NCBI RefSeq assembly: GCF_014836935.1 | Contig: NZ_JACSPW010000016.1 | Coordinates: 1-64,000, forward strand | From: Solibacillus merdavium | GTDB lineage: Bacteria > Bacillota > Bacilli > Bacillales_A > Planococcaceae | DNA length: 64,000 nucleotides | Reading direction: 5' to 3' | Shown: positions 9,724 through 23,587 of the stretch, in pieces | Position numbering within the stretch: position 1 is the stretch's first letter | Layout: each line of letters opens with the position of its first letter | Program-made: the position numbers and the translations under genes | Notes under the pieces: model-generated | Told to the model about the DNA's origin: nothing | What the model saw: only the letters and a program-made list of their open reading frames with translations | The model's database searches: none

Positions 9724-10779
9724 ATGTCAAAAGCATATGAGCAAGCAGGCGTTAATATAGAAGCAGGATATGAAGCAGTTAAGCGTATGAAGTCACATGT
9801 AGAGCGTACGAATCGTCTAGGTGTGATGGGGACATTCGGTGGTTTTGGCGGTATGTTTGATTTATCTGCACTGAACTTAAAAGAACCAGTTCTTATTTCA
9901 GGGACAGACGGGGTTGGGACAAAGCTAAAGCTGGCATTCATGGTTGATAAGCACGATACAATCGGTGTTGACTGTGTGGCAATGTGTGTAAATGATATTG
10001 TAGCCCAAGGTGCAGAGCCGCTTTATTTCCTCGACTATGTCGCTGTAGGAAAAGCAGTACCAGAAAAAATTGAGCAAATTGTTAAAGGGGTAGCAGATGG
10101 TTGTGTTCAGTCTGGTGCAGCTTTAATCGGTGGAGAGACTGCTGAAATGCCAGGTCTATATGAAGAGGACGAATATGACTTGGCTGGGTTTGCTGTAGGT
10201 GCCTGTGAGAAAGCAGATATCATTACAGGTGAGAAAATTACAGAAGGTGACGTATTAATTGGTCTAGCTTCTAGTGGTGTGCATTCAAATGGTTATTCAT
10301 TAGTACGCAAAATTGTATTTGCAGATAATAATTTTGCGGTAGACGCTGTTGTTGAAGGTTATGAAGATCTTGGTCCAATCGGAGAAGCACTTTTAGTTCC
10401 TACAAAGCTATATGCAAAGCCTGTATTAGCGGCACTTAAATCTGCAGATGTACATGGCTGTGCACATGTTACAGGTGGAGGCTTCTATGAAAATCTACCA
10501 CGTATGATGCCTGCAGGTTTAGCAACGCAAATTGACTTAGGTACTTGGCCGGTATTACGTATCTTTGATTTCTTGAAAGAAAAAGGTGCATTAGCGGACA
10601 AAGATTTATATAACGTGTTTAATATGGGGATTGGTTTTGTCATTGCCGTACCAGCAAGTGAAGCAGAAAAAGTAATCGCTGCAGTAGAGGCAGAAGGTGA
10701 AAAAGCTTACAAAATCGGTCATGTTGTAAAAGGGGAAGGCGTTATTTTCAACGGTGAGCATGACGGGAGTTTAGTGTAA
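9724..10779 (+). CDS. purM: AIR synthase PurM
   Basis: PurM closes FGAM to AIR using ATP. The 351-aa protein has [13 protein letters not shown] near residue 60, GGETAEMPG, and [11 protein letters not shown] towards the end, all conserved in the PurM/PurL superfamily. AGGAGG lies upstream of the ATG. Its stop codon overlaps the purN start by one base. Confidence 0.96.
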   Translation: MSKAYEQAGVNIEAGYEAVKRMKSHVERTNRLGVMGTFGGFGGMFDLSALNLKEPVLISGTDGVGTKLKLAFMVDKHDTIGVDCVAMCVNDIVAQGAEPLYFLDYVAVGKAVPEKIEQIVKGVADGCVQSGAALIGGETAEMPGLYEEDEYDLAGFAVGACEKADIITGEKITEGDVLIGLASSGVHSNGYSLVRKIVFADNNFAVDAVVEGYEDLGPIGEALLVPTKLYAKPVLAALKSADVHGCAHVTGGGFYENLPRMMPAGLATQIDLGTWPVLRIFDFLKEKGALADKDLYNVFNMGIGFVIAVPASEAEKVIAAVEAEGEKAYKIGHVVKGEGVIFNGEHDGSLV

Positions 10780-11345
10780 TGACAACGAAAATTGCCGTTT
10801 TTGCATCAGGAAGTGGCAGTAATTTTCAAGCGCTTGCTGAAAGTATTGCTAACGGAAAGCTTAATGCCGAAATCGGGCTTGTTGTAACAGACAAGCCTGG
10901 TGCCTACGTTGTCAAACGTGCACAAAGTTTAAATATTCCAGTAGCAGAGTTAGCACCAAAAAGCTTTGAAGATAAAGCTGCCTATGAAGCAAAAATTGTT
11001 AAATTACTAAAAGAAAAAAAGATTGAATGGGTCATTTTAGCGGGGTATATGCGCCTGATCGGTGAAACGCTTTTATCGGCTTATGAAAATCGTATTATTA
11101 ATATCCATCCATCCTTACTGCCATCATTTCCAGGAAAAGATGCTATAGGTCAAGCGATGGAGCACGGTGTGAAAATTACAGGCGTTACCGTACACTACGT
11201 AGATGCGGGAATGGATACAGGCAAAATTATTGCACAGGGTGCCGTTGATGTTGTAGAGGGTGACCGTGAAGCAACAGAAAATCGTATCCATAAATTAGAA
11301 CATTTACTTTATACAAAAACATTACAACAGTTATTTGAATCGTAA
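10779..11345 (+). CDS. purN: GAR transformylase PurN
   Basis: PurN transfers a formyl group from 10-formyl-THF to GAR. The 188-aa protein has the N-terminal [10 protein letters not shown] phosphate loop and the catalytic Asn-His in [14 protein letters not shown]; the Asp lies in [12 protein letters not shown]. It starts in the last base of purM (TAATG). GGGAG lies upstream, within purM. Confidence 0.96.
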   Translation: MTTKIAVFASGSGSNFQALAESIANGKLNAEIGLVVTDKPGAYVVKRAQSLNIPVAELAPKSFEDKAAYEAKIVKLLKEKKIEWVILAGYMRLIGETLLSAYENRIINIHPSLLPSFPGKDAIGQAMEHGVKITGVTVHYVDAGMDTGKIIAQGAVDVVEGDREATENRIHKLEHLLYTKTLQQLFES

Positions 11346-11412
11346 TTTCGCCTGGGCTGCTCCTGTGAGGGCACTGCTCACCGAAAAAAATGAAAAATTG
11401 GAGGACCTAATC

Positions 11413-12948
11413 GTGACGAAACGTGCACTTATTAGTGTTTCAGATAAAAATGGTATTTTAGAATTTGCAAAAGAATTAGTAGCACTTGGCTATGAAGTAC
11501 TTTCAACTGGAGGTACAAAAAATTTACTACAAGAAAACAATGTACCAGTTACAGCAGTTGATGAAGTAACAAAGTTTCCAGAGATTTTGGATGGACGTGT
11601 AAAAACGTTAAACCCTATGATTCACGGCGGTCTTCTTGGTAAATTTGATGAGCCAAGTCATGTTGCACAAATGGAAGAACACGGCATTGAGCCAATCGAA
11701 ATTGTTTGTGTAAACCTTTATCCTTTCGTAGAAACGATTTCAAAGCCGAATGTTACTTGGGATGATGCGATAGAAAATATCGATATCGGAGGTCCAACAA
11801 TGCTGCGTTCAGCAGCAAAAAATCATGATTATGTAACAGTAATCGTAGATAGCAACGACTATACTGCAGTACTTGAAGAATTAAAGGCAGATGGCAAAAC
11901 AACATTAGAAACACGTCGTCGTTTAGCAGCAAAAGTTTTCCGTCATACTGCTGCATATGATTCGTATATTTCAAATCATTTAACAACAGCAATCGGGGAA
12001 GAGTTCCCTGAAAACTTAACGCTAACTTATGAACTAAAGCAAACATTGCGCTATGGTGAAAACCCTCACCAAAAGGCTGCTTTCTATGCAAAACGCCTAG
12101 GTTCGGATTTCTCGATTGCCTACGCGACACAATTGCATGGAAAAGAATTGTCATACAACAATATTCAGGACGCAAATGCTGCACTTCAAATTGTAAAAGA
12201 GTTTGAGATGCCGGCTGCTGTAGCTGTGAAGCATATGAATCCATGTGGTGTTGGTACAGGTGAAACAATCGAAGAAGCATTTAATAAAGCATATGAGGCA
12301 GATTCAACTTCAATTTTCGGTGGCATTATTGCATTAAATAAAGAAGTGGACGAAGCAACTGCTGAAAAATTATCTCGTATTTTCCTGGAAATCATTATTG
12401 CACCTTCATTCTCTAAAGAAGCACTACATATTTTAACGCAAAAGAAAAATATTCGCTTAGTAACAATTGATTTTGCACAAGAGAAGCAGGACCAATTCAA
12501 TGTTGTAGCGGTTGAAGGTGGTTTACTCGTTCAGGAACCAGACCGTTTCGGCTTTGAAGAAGCAGATATTAAAGTCGTAACAGATCGTGAACCGACAGAG
12601 GAAGAATGGGAAGCATTAAAGCTTGGATGGTCAGTAGTAAAGCATGTAAAATCCAATGCGATTGTTGTTACGGACAAGCAAATGACGTTAGGTGTGGGCG
12701 CGGGGCAAATGAACCGTGTTGGAGCAGCTAAAATTGCATTTGAACAAGCTGGTGAAAAAGCACAAGGCGCGGCATTGGCATCGGATGCATTTTTCCCAAT
12801 GGGAGATACAGTAGAAGCAGCAGCAAAAGCTGGCATCAAGGCAATCATTCAACCAGGCGGCTCGATTAAAGACCAAGAATCCATCGATGCTGCAAACAAA
12901 TATGGTATCGCAATGGTATTTACAGGTGTACGTCATTTCAAACACTAA
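11413..12948 (+). CDS. purH: Bifunctional AICAR transformylase/IMP cyclohydrolase PurH
   Basis: PurH does the last two steps to IMP. The N-terminal MGS-fold cyclohydrolase domain starts [11 protein letters not shown] and includes [11 protein letters not shown]; the transformylase domain has [12 protein letters not shown] with the catalytic Lys-His. I chose GTG 11413, with GGAGG 8 bases upstream, giving 511 aa, the usual size. A reading frame open from inside purN would add 26 residues that do not look like PurH. Confidence 0.95.
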   Translation: MTKRALISVSDKNGILEFAKELVALGYEVLSTGGTKNLLQENNVPVTAVDEVTKFPEILDGRVKTLNPMIHGGLLGKFDEPSHVAQMEEHGIEPIEIVCVNLYPFVETISKPNVTWDDAIENIDIGGPTMLRSAAKNHDYVTVIVDSNDYTAVLEELKADGKTTLETRRRLAAKVFRHTAAYDSYISNHLTTAIGEEFPENLTLTYELKQTLRYGENPHQKAAFYAKRLGSDFSIAYATQLHGKELSYNNIQDANAALQIVKEFEMPAAVAVKHMNPCGVGTGETIEEAFNKAYEADSTSIFGGIIALNKEVDEATAEKLSRIFLEIIIAPSFSKEALHILTQKKNIRLVTIDFAQEKQDQFNVVAVEGGLLVQEPDRFGFEEADIKVVTDREPTEEEWEALKLGWSVVKHVKSNAIVVTDKQMTLGVGAGQMNRVGAAKIAFEQAGEKAQGAALASDAFFPMGDTVEAAAKAGIKAIIQPGGSIKDQESIDAANKYGIAMVFTGVRHFKH

Positions 12949-12992
12949 TTTGTAACTTTATGTTTAAAACATTATATTCCATTTAATTTTAG

Positions 12993-13021
12993 TAGAGAAA
13001 ATTGCGGATTTTCGTTATAAT
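12993..13021 (+). promoter_or_regulatory. Promoter of the purH-purD hairpin RNA
   Basis: A perfect -10, TATAAT (13016-13021), lies 17 bases after TAGAGA (12993-12998; 4 of 6 match TTGACA). The predicted start near 13028 falls 7 bases before the first hairpin. Confidence 0.55.
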
Positions 13022-13027
13022 AGAATA

Positions 13028-13315
13028 AAGTTTCGCTAATGTTCTGGCCGGACGTTAGCAGAAGCGTTTGCAAATGCTTTATTCATTCTTCTTTCTGGCT
13101 GGGAGAGGGATGAATAAGACGATTGAGCGATTCTTGGCCGGGTCCTCATCGTAAAATAATTTATTAATAATGCATCGACTTTGGTCGGGAGATGCATTGT
13201 TAATAATAAAATGATCATTAATTGTAACAAGCACAGCACTACTTTTGGTCGGGTATCGCAGTGCGAATGACCATTAATGAAAAACGCTCGCCTAAAATTT
13301 GGCGGGCGTTTTTTT
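13028..13315 (+). ncRNA. Candidate noncoding RNA with five tandem hairpins
   Basis: Five successive hairpins lie between purH and purD: 13035-13059 (8-bp stem), 13079-13117 (8 bp), 13119-13152 (8 bp with bulge), 13161-13206 (16 bp with one G-T pair) and 13210-13275 (long, imperfect). Stem sequences differ, but all five apical loops hold the same motif: TCTGGCCGG, TTCTGGCTGGG, TTCTTGGCCGGG, CTTTGGTCGGG and TTTTGGTCGGG, i.e. TGGYYGG. A promoter precedes and a strong terminator follows. No reading frame with a ribosome binding site lies inside. Different stems holding one fixed loop suggest a repeated protein- or RNA-binding site. I cannot assign it to a known family; it could also be a leader of purD. 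Confidence 0.65.
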
Positions 13316-13316
13316 A
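13283..13316 (+). terminator. Terminator after the hairpin RNA, before purD
   Basis: A 10-bp GC-rich stem (AACGCTCGCC/GGCGGGCGTT) with an 8-base loop is followed by a T-run. It should separate purD from the rest of the purine operon. Confidence 0.9.
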
Positions 13317-13336
13317 TATAATTTTTTAACTTCAAG

Positions 13337-13423
13337 CCCATTGATTTCCGTTTCGGTGGACGCTTTCTGCGGGCAGGGTCTAAGCCTGTAGTCTCAGGAG
13401 TCGCCGCCTGCACTACAATCAAC
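13337..13423 (-). repeat. Interspersed Bacillales repeat element
   Basis: The minus strand reads GGCGGCGACTCCTG, then AGAAAGCGTCCACCG, then GAAACGGAAATCAA. From memory, this is the layout of a non-coding imperfect-palindrome repeat common between genes in Bacillus and Planococcaceae. Short inverted ends (TTGATT at 13341 and AATCAA at 13417) border it. It sits between the hairpin-RNA terminator and purD. It looks like a short or internally deleted copy. Confidence 0.6.
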
Positions 13424-13471
13424 TAGTTATACCTAATAAACTAAACTATTCATTTTAAAGGAGAGCTCATC

Positions 13472-14722
13472 ATGAACATTCTTGTAATTGGTAGTGGCGG
13501 TCGTGAACATGCAATCGCTAAACAATTTAACAACGCACCATCTGTAGAAAAGGTTTTCGTAGCACCAGGTAATGATGGAATGAGGCAGGACGCAGAAGTC
13601 GTAGCAATCGATGCATTAGATTTTGCGGCACTTGCACTATTCGCCAAAGAAAATGATATCGCTCTAACTTTTGTAGGACCGGAACAGCCATTGGCAGAAG
13701 GAATTGTCGATTACTTCAATGAGCAAGGCTTAGTTATTTTTGGTCCAACTAAGGCCGCAGCAAAAATTGAAGGCTCTAAGTCTTATGCAAAAGATATTAT
13801 GAACAAATATCAAATTCCGACAGCTGCACACGAAACGTTTACAGAAGCAGATAAAGCAGTTGCCTACATTAAAAAGCAAGGCGCCCCAATTGTTATTAAA
13901 GCAGATGGTTTAGCAGCTGGTAAAGGTGTTATTGTAGCGATGGAAGAACAGGAAGCAATTGAAGCAGTTGAGGATATGATCGGCAACCAGCGCTTTGGTG
14001 ATTCATCGTCGCGCGTAGTAATTGAAGAGTACCTGGATGGCGAAGAATTCAGCTTTATGAGCTTCGTACATAAAGGGCAAATTTATCCAATGGTTATTGC
14101 ACAAGATCATAAACGTGCATATGATGGCGACCGAGGTCCGAATACCGGAGGAATGGGTGCTTATTCGCCGGTCCCACAAATATCTGAGGATGTAGTAAAG
14201 GTTGCTTATGACACAATCGTTCAACCGACTGTACAAGCAATGGAGACAGAAGGTGTATCGTTTACAGGTATTTTGTATGCAGGATTAATTTTAACAGCAA
14301 AAGGTCCAAAGGTTATCGAATTTAATGCACGCTTTGGCGACCCGGAAACACAAGTTGTTCTTCCACGTATGGCATCTGACTTTGGTGAATTTATGATTAG
14401 CTTAATGAATGAAAAGCCGTTTGAGTTAAAGTGGAAAGATGAAGTGACGTTAGGGGTTGTAATAGCTGCTGAAGGCTATCCAGGCGATGTAGAAAAAGGA
14501 AATGCATTACCAGAGCTGTCCGATATTGACTTGCCAGTGTTCTATGCAGGCACAAAATTTGAAGATGGTCAATTTGTTGGTAATGGAGGGCGAGTGCTTT
14601 TAGTTGCCGCTGAAGCCGCAACATTAAAAGAAGCACAGGAAAAGGTCTATACAGAGCTCGCGAAAAAGCAATGGTCAAACTTCTTCTTCCGTCAGGATAT
14701 TGGTTGGAGAACATTTAAATAA
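13472..14722 (+). CDS. purD: GAR synthetase PurD
   Basis: PurD joins phosphoribosylamine to glycine with ATP. The 416-aa ATP-grasp enzyme starts MNILVIGSGGREHAIA, carries KADGLAAGKGV in the ATP site and FNARFGDPETQVVLP as the metal-binding signature. AAAGGAG lies upstream of the ATG. Unlike the other pur genes it is separated from purH by 523 bases holding a terminator and a repeat. I see no convincing promoter between 13316 and 13471, so it may depend on read-through. Confidence 0.96.
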   Translation: MNILVIGSGGREHAIAKQFNNAPSVEKVFVAPGNDGMRQDAEVVAIDALDFAALALFAKENDIALTFVGPEQPLAEGIVDYFNEQGLVIFGPTKAAAKIEGSKSYAKDIMNKYQIPTAAHETFTEADKAVAYIKKQGAPIVIKADGLAAGKGVIVAMEEQEAIEAVEDMIGNQRFGDSSSRVVIEEYLDGEEFSFMSFVHKGQIYPMVIAQDHKRAYDGDRGPNTGGMGAYSPVPQISEDVVKVAYDTIVQPTVQAMETEGVSFTGILYAGLILTAKGPKVIEFNARFGDPETQVVLPRMASDFGEFMISLMNEKPFELKWKDEVTLGVVIAAEGYPGDVEKGNALPELSDIDLPVFYAGTKFEDGQFVGNGGRVLLVAAEAATLKEAQEKVYTELAKKQWSNFFFRQDIGWRTFK

Positions 14723-14728
14723 TAATGG

Positions 14729-14771
14729 AGCTGTGCTAATGGTCAAATTGACTTTTAACACAGCTTTTTTT
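14729..14771 (+). terminator. Terminator after purD
   Basis: An 11-bp stem with one C-A mismatch (AGCTGTGCTAA/TTAACACAGCT) is followed by a T-run, six bases after the purD stop. Confidence 0.85.
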
Positions 14772-14788
14772 CGGGATTATTTTAAGGA

Positions 14789-15019
14789 TTAATCATTAAC
14801 TGGCATCATTTCATTCATTTGTTCGGAATTGGCCATTGCAACTACAGGACAATATTGATAATAACCTTCCGCGACCTTCATTGAACCGGCGAGAATCATC
14901 ATACGTCCAACTGTACATTGAGGTTTACGGGCAATTCTACCGACACCGAATGCAGTCATAGCTACACCACACATCATACGTACAAAAGCATTTGTTTCAG
15001 AAATATTAGGGTTTAACAT
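14789..15019 (-). CDS. YgaP-like/DUF2892 small membrane protein
   Basis: This 76-aa protein starts MLNPNISETNAFVRM, as in the DUF2892 (YgaP-like transmembrane) family, where an N-terminal NxxxxDRxxR-like stretch precedes a hydrophobic hairpin. Two hydrophobic segments are visible (about residues 15-27 and 38-50), with CTVGRM between them and YYQYCPVV after. Two cysteines at positions 35 and 57 are of interest but not a known site. AAAGGAGGAG precedes the ATG on the minus strand. It is a single gene convergent with purD; function unknown. Confidence 0.7.
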   Translation of the reverse strand: MLNPNISETNAFVRMMCGVAMTAFGVGRIARKPQCTVGRMMILAGSMKVAEGYYQYCPVVAMANSEQMNEMMPVND

Positions 15020-15084
15020 TAATAGCTCCTCCTTTTATTAGAAAATTTAAAAAATTATTCTGGAAACACTTTGCTTTATAAAAG

Positions 15085-15093
15085 TGCTATGAT
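15085..15093 (+). promoter_or_regulatory. Extended -10 promoter upstream of yerA
   Basis: TGCTATGAT gives an extended -10 with TATGAT at 15088-15093; the -35 is poor. It leaves a leader of about 110 bases that contains a terminator-like hairpin. Confidence 0.45.
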
Positions 15094-15153
15094 ACGATTA
15101 ATTCACAAAAGGAATATTGTAGCAAAAGCCTACATAAAGCAAAATATAATAGA

Positions 15154-15193
15154 TTTAGTATGGTTTTTCCAAATGAAAAGATACTAAATTTTT
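15154..15193 (+). terminator. Terminator-like leader hairpin before yerA
   Basis: TTTAGTAT (15154-15161) pairs with ATACTAAA (15181-15188), and inner TTTTTC pairs with GAAAAG. Five T's follow, then the yerA ribosome binding site. Its place between promoter and gene suggests attenuation rather than the end of another unit. Confidence 0.55.
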
Positions 15194-15209
15194 GGGGGGA
15201 GTGTTTAAA

Positions 15210-16940
15210 ATGCCAGAAATAAACTGGAAGTTAAATAATATTCGAAAGCATGTAGGTATCATTGATGGGCATGACGCTCCAAACCTGGTTTTAAGGAATG
15301 CAAAATATTTGCATAGTATACTTAAAACCTGGGTTTCCGGTAATATTTGGATTAGCGATGACCGTATTGTTTATGTAGGAAATCAAATGCCCATAAATCT
15401 TAATGGAACGGAAATTTTAGATTTATCAGGAAAGATTGTTGTACCGGGGTATATTGAGCCCCATGTGCACCCATTTCAATTATATAATCCTCATAGTTTT
15501 GCAGAGTTTTGTGCTCAATCAGGAACGACAGCATTTATTTCCGATAATATGACATTTGTCTCTTTATTTGAAAACAAGAAAGCGTTTTCTTTGATGGACG
15601 AGCTTGCAAAATTGCCATTCTCCTTTTATTGGTGGAGTCGCTTTGATTCACAGACAGAGCTTGAGAACGAAGGGGAGCTTTATTCGAATGCCTCGGTAAT
15701 GGAATGGCTGGAACGTCATGACGTATTGCTTGGTGGAGAACTTACAGGATGGCCACGGGTAATGCACGGGGATAATCAAATGCTGTACTGGATTCAGAAT
15801 GCCAAACATAAAGGGAAAAAGATTGAAGGACATTTACCAGGTGCTTCAGAAAAAACATTAGCAAAAATGAGATTATTCGGTGTAGATGGTGATCACGAAT
15901 CAATGACAATAGAAGATATTGAAGCACGTTTACTTCATGGATATGCAGTTACACTTCGCTATTCGTCAATTCGCCCGGATTTACCTCAACTTTTAAAAGC
16001 AGTCGTTGATAAAGGCTATGAAATATTTGATCATTTAATGATGACAACAGATGGTTCTACACCAAGCTTCCATGAAGACGGTGTGATAGATAAATGTATT
16101 CGTGCAGCACTCGAAGCAGGAGTACGTCCGGTAGACGCGTATAATATGGCAAGTTATAACGTAGCCCGTTATTATAATATGACCAATTTACATGGACTCA
16201 TTGCTACAGGACGCTATGCGAATTTAAATGTTCTAACAGATGAGTATTCACCAACACCTGAAGCAGTACTTTCAAAAGGTGTATGGTTAAAGCGTAATCA
16301 TCAAGATACTAAGGTATTTCCATCCGTGGATTTGTCCGTTTTTGAGAGTTTGCAAATAGATTTTGATTTACATGAATCTGATTTTCAGTTTTCAATGCCT
16401 ATAGGAATTGAAATGGTAAATGATGTGATAACAAAGCCATATAGTATAAAAAATCACGGATATAATATCTCATTATTTACTGAACATGACGAAAGCTATT
16501 TAATACTCGTAGACCGTAAAGGGAAATGGCGTATTAATACAATGATTAAAGGCTTTGCTACACATGTAAAAGGTTTTGCCTCCTCGTATTCAAATACGGG
16601 TGATATTATATTAATCGGAAAATCGATGCATGATATGCAGCATGCATTTAATGAATTAAAGAAAATGAATGGCGGTATTGTGCTTGTTGAAGATGGACAA
16701 GTTGTCACAAGCATACCGTTAAAGTTATCAGGTGCTGTGTATGATGGGGCAGTGGGAGATTTAATTCCGCTTGAACTAGCATTAAAAAGTGCATTAAAAA
16801 AACGTGGTTATAGTCATTCAGATGCGATTTATACATTACTATTTTTACAATCAACGCATTTGCCATATATTCGAATTACACCACGAGGCATTTTTGATGT
16901 CATGAAAAATACGGTCATGTTACCAGCTGTGATGCGATAG
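15210..16940 (+). CDS. yerA: YerA, adenine deaminase-like amidohydrolase
   Basis: This is a 576-aa metal-dependent amidohydrolase of the adenine deaminase family. VVPGYIEPHVHPF carries the metal-binding His-x-His; EGHLPGA and DGDHES give further ligands; the C-terminal part (GGIVLVEDGQVV, KLSGAVYDG) matches the adenine-deaminase C-terminal domain. Its neighbours yerB, yerC, pcrB and pcrA are those of B. subtilis yerA. The substrate is unproven; adenine is a reasonable guess near the pur operon. ATG 15210 has GGGGGGAG 8 bases upstream; a TTG at 15192 lies before that site and is not the start. Confidence 0.85.
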   Translation: MPEINWKLNNIRKHVGIIDGHDAPNLVLRNAKYLHSILKTWVSGNIWISDDRIVYVGNQMPINLNGTEILDLSGKIVVPGYIEPHVHPFQLYNPHSFAEFCAQSGTTAFISDNMTFVSLFENKKAFSLMDELAKLPFSFYWWSRFDSQTELENEGELYSNASVMEWLERHDVLLGGELTGWPRVMHGDNQMLYWIQNAKHKGKKIEGHLPGASEKTLAKMRLFGVDGDHESMTIEDIEARLLHGYAVTLRYSSIRPDLPQLLKAVVDKGYEIFDHLMMTTDGSTPSFHEDGVIDKCIRAALEAGVRPVDAYNMASYNVARYYNMTNLHGLIATGRYANLNVLTDEYSPTPEAVLSKGVWLKRNHQDTKVFPSVDLSVFESLQIDFDLHESDFQFSMPIGIEMVNDVITKPYSIKNHGYNISLFTEHDESYLILVDRKGKWRINTMIKGFATHVKGFASSYSNTGDIILIGKSMHDMQHAFNELKKMNGGIVLVEDGQVVTSIPLKLSGAVYDGAVGDLIPLELALKSALKKRGYSHSDAIYTLLFLQSTHLPYIRITPRGIFDVMKNTVMLPAVMR

Positions 16941-16960
16941 ATGAAATGAGAGGAGTTAGC

Positions 16961-18028
16961 ATGATGAAACGCAGTATATTGATATTAGCAATGTTAAGTA
17001 TGGCCGTGATTACAGGATGTTCCAATAAAGAACAGGCAGAGGAAGGGCCAGTAGTTGAAATAGAAGAGCAGCAAGTGGAAGACCAGGAAAATATTATTGT
17101 GGCCGGTGCAGAAGTATTGCCTTTTATTACACCGTTTACAGGGGAGAGAGTAGCAGAAGAAGTTACAATGCGCCCAATTCTTGCAACGATTAACAACCAT
17201 CCACAAGCACGCCCACAATCGGGTTTAGCACAGGCAGATGTTGTGTACGAGATGTTGGCAGAAGGGGATGTGACACGTTTTTTAGCGCTTTATCAATCCG
17301 AAATTCCTGAATCGATCGGACCGATCCGTAGTGCCCGTTCGTACTTCATTGATATTGCCAATGGATTAGATGCCTTTTATATTGCGCATGGTTATAGTCC
17401 AGAAGCAAAATCAATGCTTGAACGTAAGGTTGTAGAAAATATTAACGGAATGCATTATGACGGGACTTATTTTAAACGTTCTTCTGCACGCAAAGCACCT
17501 CACAACTCTTATATATCCGGTGACAACGTTCGTGCAGGAGCAGAAAAAGTAGGTGCTTCATTACTTTATCAGAAAAAAGTATCATATCCATTCTATGAAG
17601 CTGAAGATAATGTTAAAATAGGGACAACGGCTAATGAAGTATCGATGAAATATAATAATAGTGGTTCATTTAATAGTCAGTATGTATATAATGCAGACAC
17701 AAATCGGTATACGAGATATTCAGCAAATACTGAAACAATCGATTATGAAACAAATGAATCTATCGAGTTAGCTAATATATTATTTTTTGAAATGCCGCAC
17801 CGCATTATTGATAATGCAGGAAGACGTGATATTACAATTACTGGCGGAGGCAACGCCTACGTAGCCCAAGCGGGAATGGTACGGGAAGTTAAGTGGAAAA
17901 ATGCAGATGGTTTGTTAATTGCTATTGAGGAAGATGGCTCTGAAGTAAAGTTAGTACAAGGGAAGACTTGGGTACATTTCGTACCATCATCTCCAGGTTT
18001 AGCAACATCTGTTATATATTCAGAGTAG
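16961..18028 (+). CDS. yerB: YerB, DUF3048 lipoprotein
   Basis: This is a predicted lipoprotein: a short basic start, a hydrophobic stretch and the lipobox VITGC, then an acidic, glutamate-rich linker. The rest (MRPILATINNHPQARPQSGL, IGPIRSARSYFIDIANG, SSARKAPHNSYIS, ending WVHFVPSS) is the YerB/DUF3048 family. Its role is unknown; the location is the outer face of the membrane. AGGAG lies 5 bases before ATG 16961 and 8 before ATG 16964, so the start may be one codon later. Part of yerA-B-C. Confidence 0.85.
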   Translation: MMKRSILILAMLSMAVITGCSNKEQAEEGPVVEIEEQQVEDQENIIVAGAEVLPFITPFTGERVAEEVTMRPILATINNHPQARPQSGLAQADVVYEMLAEGDVTRFLALYQSEIPESIGPIRSARSYFIDIANGLDAFYIAHGYSPEAKSMLERKVVENINGMHYDGTYFKRSSARKAPHNSYISGDNVRAGAEKVGASLLYQKKVSYPFYEAEDNVKIGTTANEVSMKYNNSGSFNSQYVYNADTNRYTRYSANTETIDYETNESIELANILFFEMPHRIIDNAGRRDITITGGGNAYVAQAGMVREVKWKNADGLLIAIEEDGSEVKLVQGKTWVHFVPSSPGLATSVIYSE

Positions 18029-18047
18029 AAAGGAAATGATGGGCTAA

Positions 18048-18362
18048 ATGCAAATTGAAAAAATTCGCGGTCATCAAACGGAACAGCTATTTAAAGCGGT
18101 CCTGGAATTAAAAGATATCGAGGAATGCTATAAGTTTTTTGATGATTTATGCACGATCAGTGAAATCCAATCATTAGCACAGCGTTTCGAGGTTGCGCAT
18201 TTATTACGTTTAAAGAAGACGTATGAAACAATTAAAAAGGAAACAGGTGCTTCGACAGCAACGATCTCCCGTGTACGCCGTTGCTTTGACTATGGAAATG
18301 ACACTTATGATGAGATGTTGGGACGTCTTTATCCTGATGAAAAGCCATTTACACCAAAGTGA
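18048..18362 (+). CDS. yerC: YerC/TrpR-like DNA-binding protein
   Basis: This 104-aa protein belongs to the YerC/YecD group of the TrpR superfamily. The helix-turn-helix region is LRLKKTYETIKKETGASTATISRVRRCFDYG (about 62-92). Length and place after yerB match B. subtilis yerC. It is probably a small transcription regulator; its targets are unknown. AAAGGAAATGATGGG precedes the start. Confidence 0.85.
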   Translation: MQIEKIRGHQTEQLFKAVLELKDIEECYKFFDDLCTISEIQSLAQRFEVAHLLRLKKTYETIKKETGASTATISRVRRCFDYGNDTYDEMLGRLYPDEKPFTPK

Positions 18363-18432
18363 TAAAGCTAACCAACAACTTCTTTCATAGTATGCGATTA
18401 TGCTAAGATGAATGTTTAAATATGAGTAGCTT

Positions 18433-18475
18433 AAAGACTGAGTAGATTTTCTCGCTCAGTCTTTTATTATTTTTT
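18433..18475 (+). terminator. Terminator after yerC
   Basis: AAAGACTGAG pairs with CTCAGTCTTT (10 bp) around a 12-base loop and is followed by a T-rich tract. It separates yerABC from the pcrB group. Confidence 0.85.
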
Positions 18476-18564
18476 ATACATTCGTTATACTATTAGATAG
18501 TCGTAAATAATGAACTGACTTAAAATATAATTAGAAGAATTTAAAAGAATAGGTGGAAGAGAGA

Positions 18565-19257
18565 ATGGATTACTTAAATTGGCGTCACGTGTTTAAATTA
18601 GACCCTGCGAAAGAAATTTCAGATGAAGCATTAGAGCTAATTTGCGAATCAGGTACAGATGTTATTTTGGTTGGCGGTACAGATGAGGTGACACTTGATG
18701 GTGTGCTGGACTTATTAGTACGTGTCCGTCGTTTTTCCGTGCCGGTTGCGCTTGAAATTTCAAATGTAGATAGTATTACTCCAGGTTATGACTATTATTT
18801 CATCCCATCTGTTTTAAATAGTCGTGATACAAAATGGGTGAAGGATTTACATCATGAAGCCATTAAAGAATACGGGGATGTTTTAATTTGGGAAGAGCTT
18901 GTTGCAGAGGGCTATTGTATATTAAATCCGGATTGTAAAGTAGCACAAGTGACAAATGCCAAAACGGATTTAACGGTAGAAGATGTAGTAGCATATGCTC
19001 GAATGGCAGAAAACTACTTTAAATTACCTATTTTCTATTTAGAATATAGTGGAGCATATGGCGATATTGAAATGGTAAAAGCTACAGCTGAAGTATTAGA
19101 TAAAACAAAGCTATTTTATGGTGGTGGTATTACTTCTGTCGAGCAGGCGAAGGAAATGGCTGCACATGCTCATACAGTTGTTGTAGGCAACATTATTTAT
19201 GACGACTTAAAAGCTGCATTAAAAACTGTACAAGCAGTGAAAAGCATCGTGAAGTAA
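18565..19257 (+). CDS. pcrB: Heptaprenylglyceryl phosphate synthase PcrB
   Basis: PcrB joins heptaprenyl diphosphate to glycerol-1-phosphate in Bacillales. The 230-aa TIM-barrel protein has HVFKLDP near the N-terminus, [35 protein letters not shown] and LFYGGGI, all conserved with B. subtilis PcrB (about 228 aa). ATG 18565 is chosen because the protein then begins where the family does; the GTG at 18553 would add MEER. It comes just before pcrA, as in B. subtilis. Confidence 0.93.
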   Translation: MDYLNWRHVFKLDPAKEISDEALELICESGTDVILVGGTDEVTLDGVLDLLVRVRRFSVPVALEISNVDSITPGYDYYFIPSVLNSRDTKWVKDLHHEAIKEYGDVLIWEELVAEGYCILNPDCKVAQVTNAKTDLTVEDVVAYARMAENYFKLPIFYLEYSGAYGDIEMVKATAEVLDKTKLFYGGGITSVEQAKEMAAHAHTVVVGNIIYDDLKAALKTVQAVKSIVK

Positions 19258-19299
19258 TATATAATAGGAACAAATGTTCTTTAGATAGGAAGGTGCAAC

Positions 19300-23569
<4,270 letters not shown>

Positions 23570-23587
23570 TAAAGGGGACTTGTTCTC

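Noticed and set aside
11346-11412. N-terminal extension of PurH from 11335
   Set aside because: The GTG at 11413 has a proper GGAGG site and gives the family's usual start; the extension overlaps purN and does not look like PurH.
13028-13315. CRISPR array
   Set aside because: The repeated motif is only 7-9 bases, sits in loops, and the hairpins have different stems and sizes; no cas genes are present.
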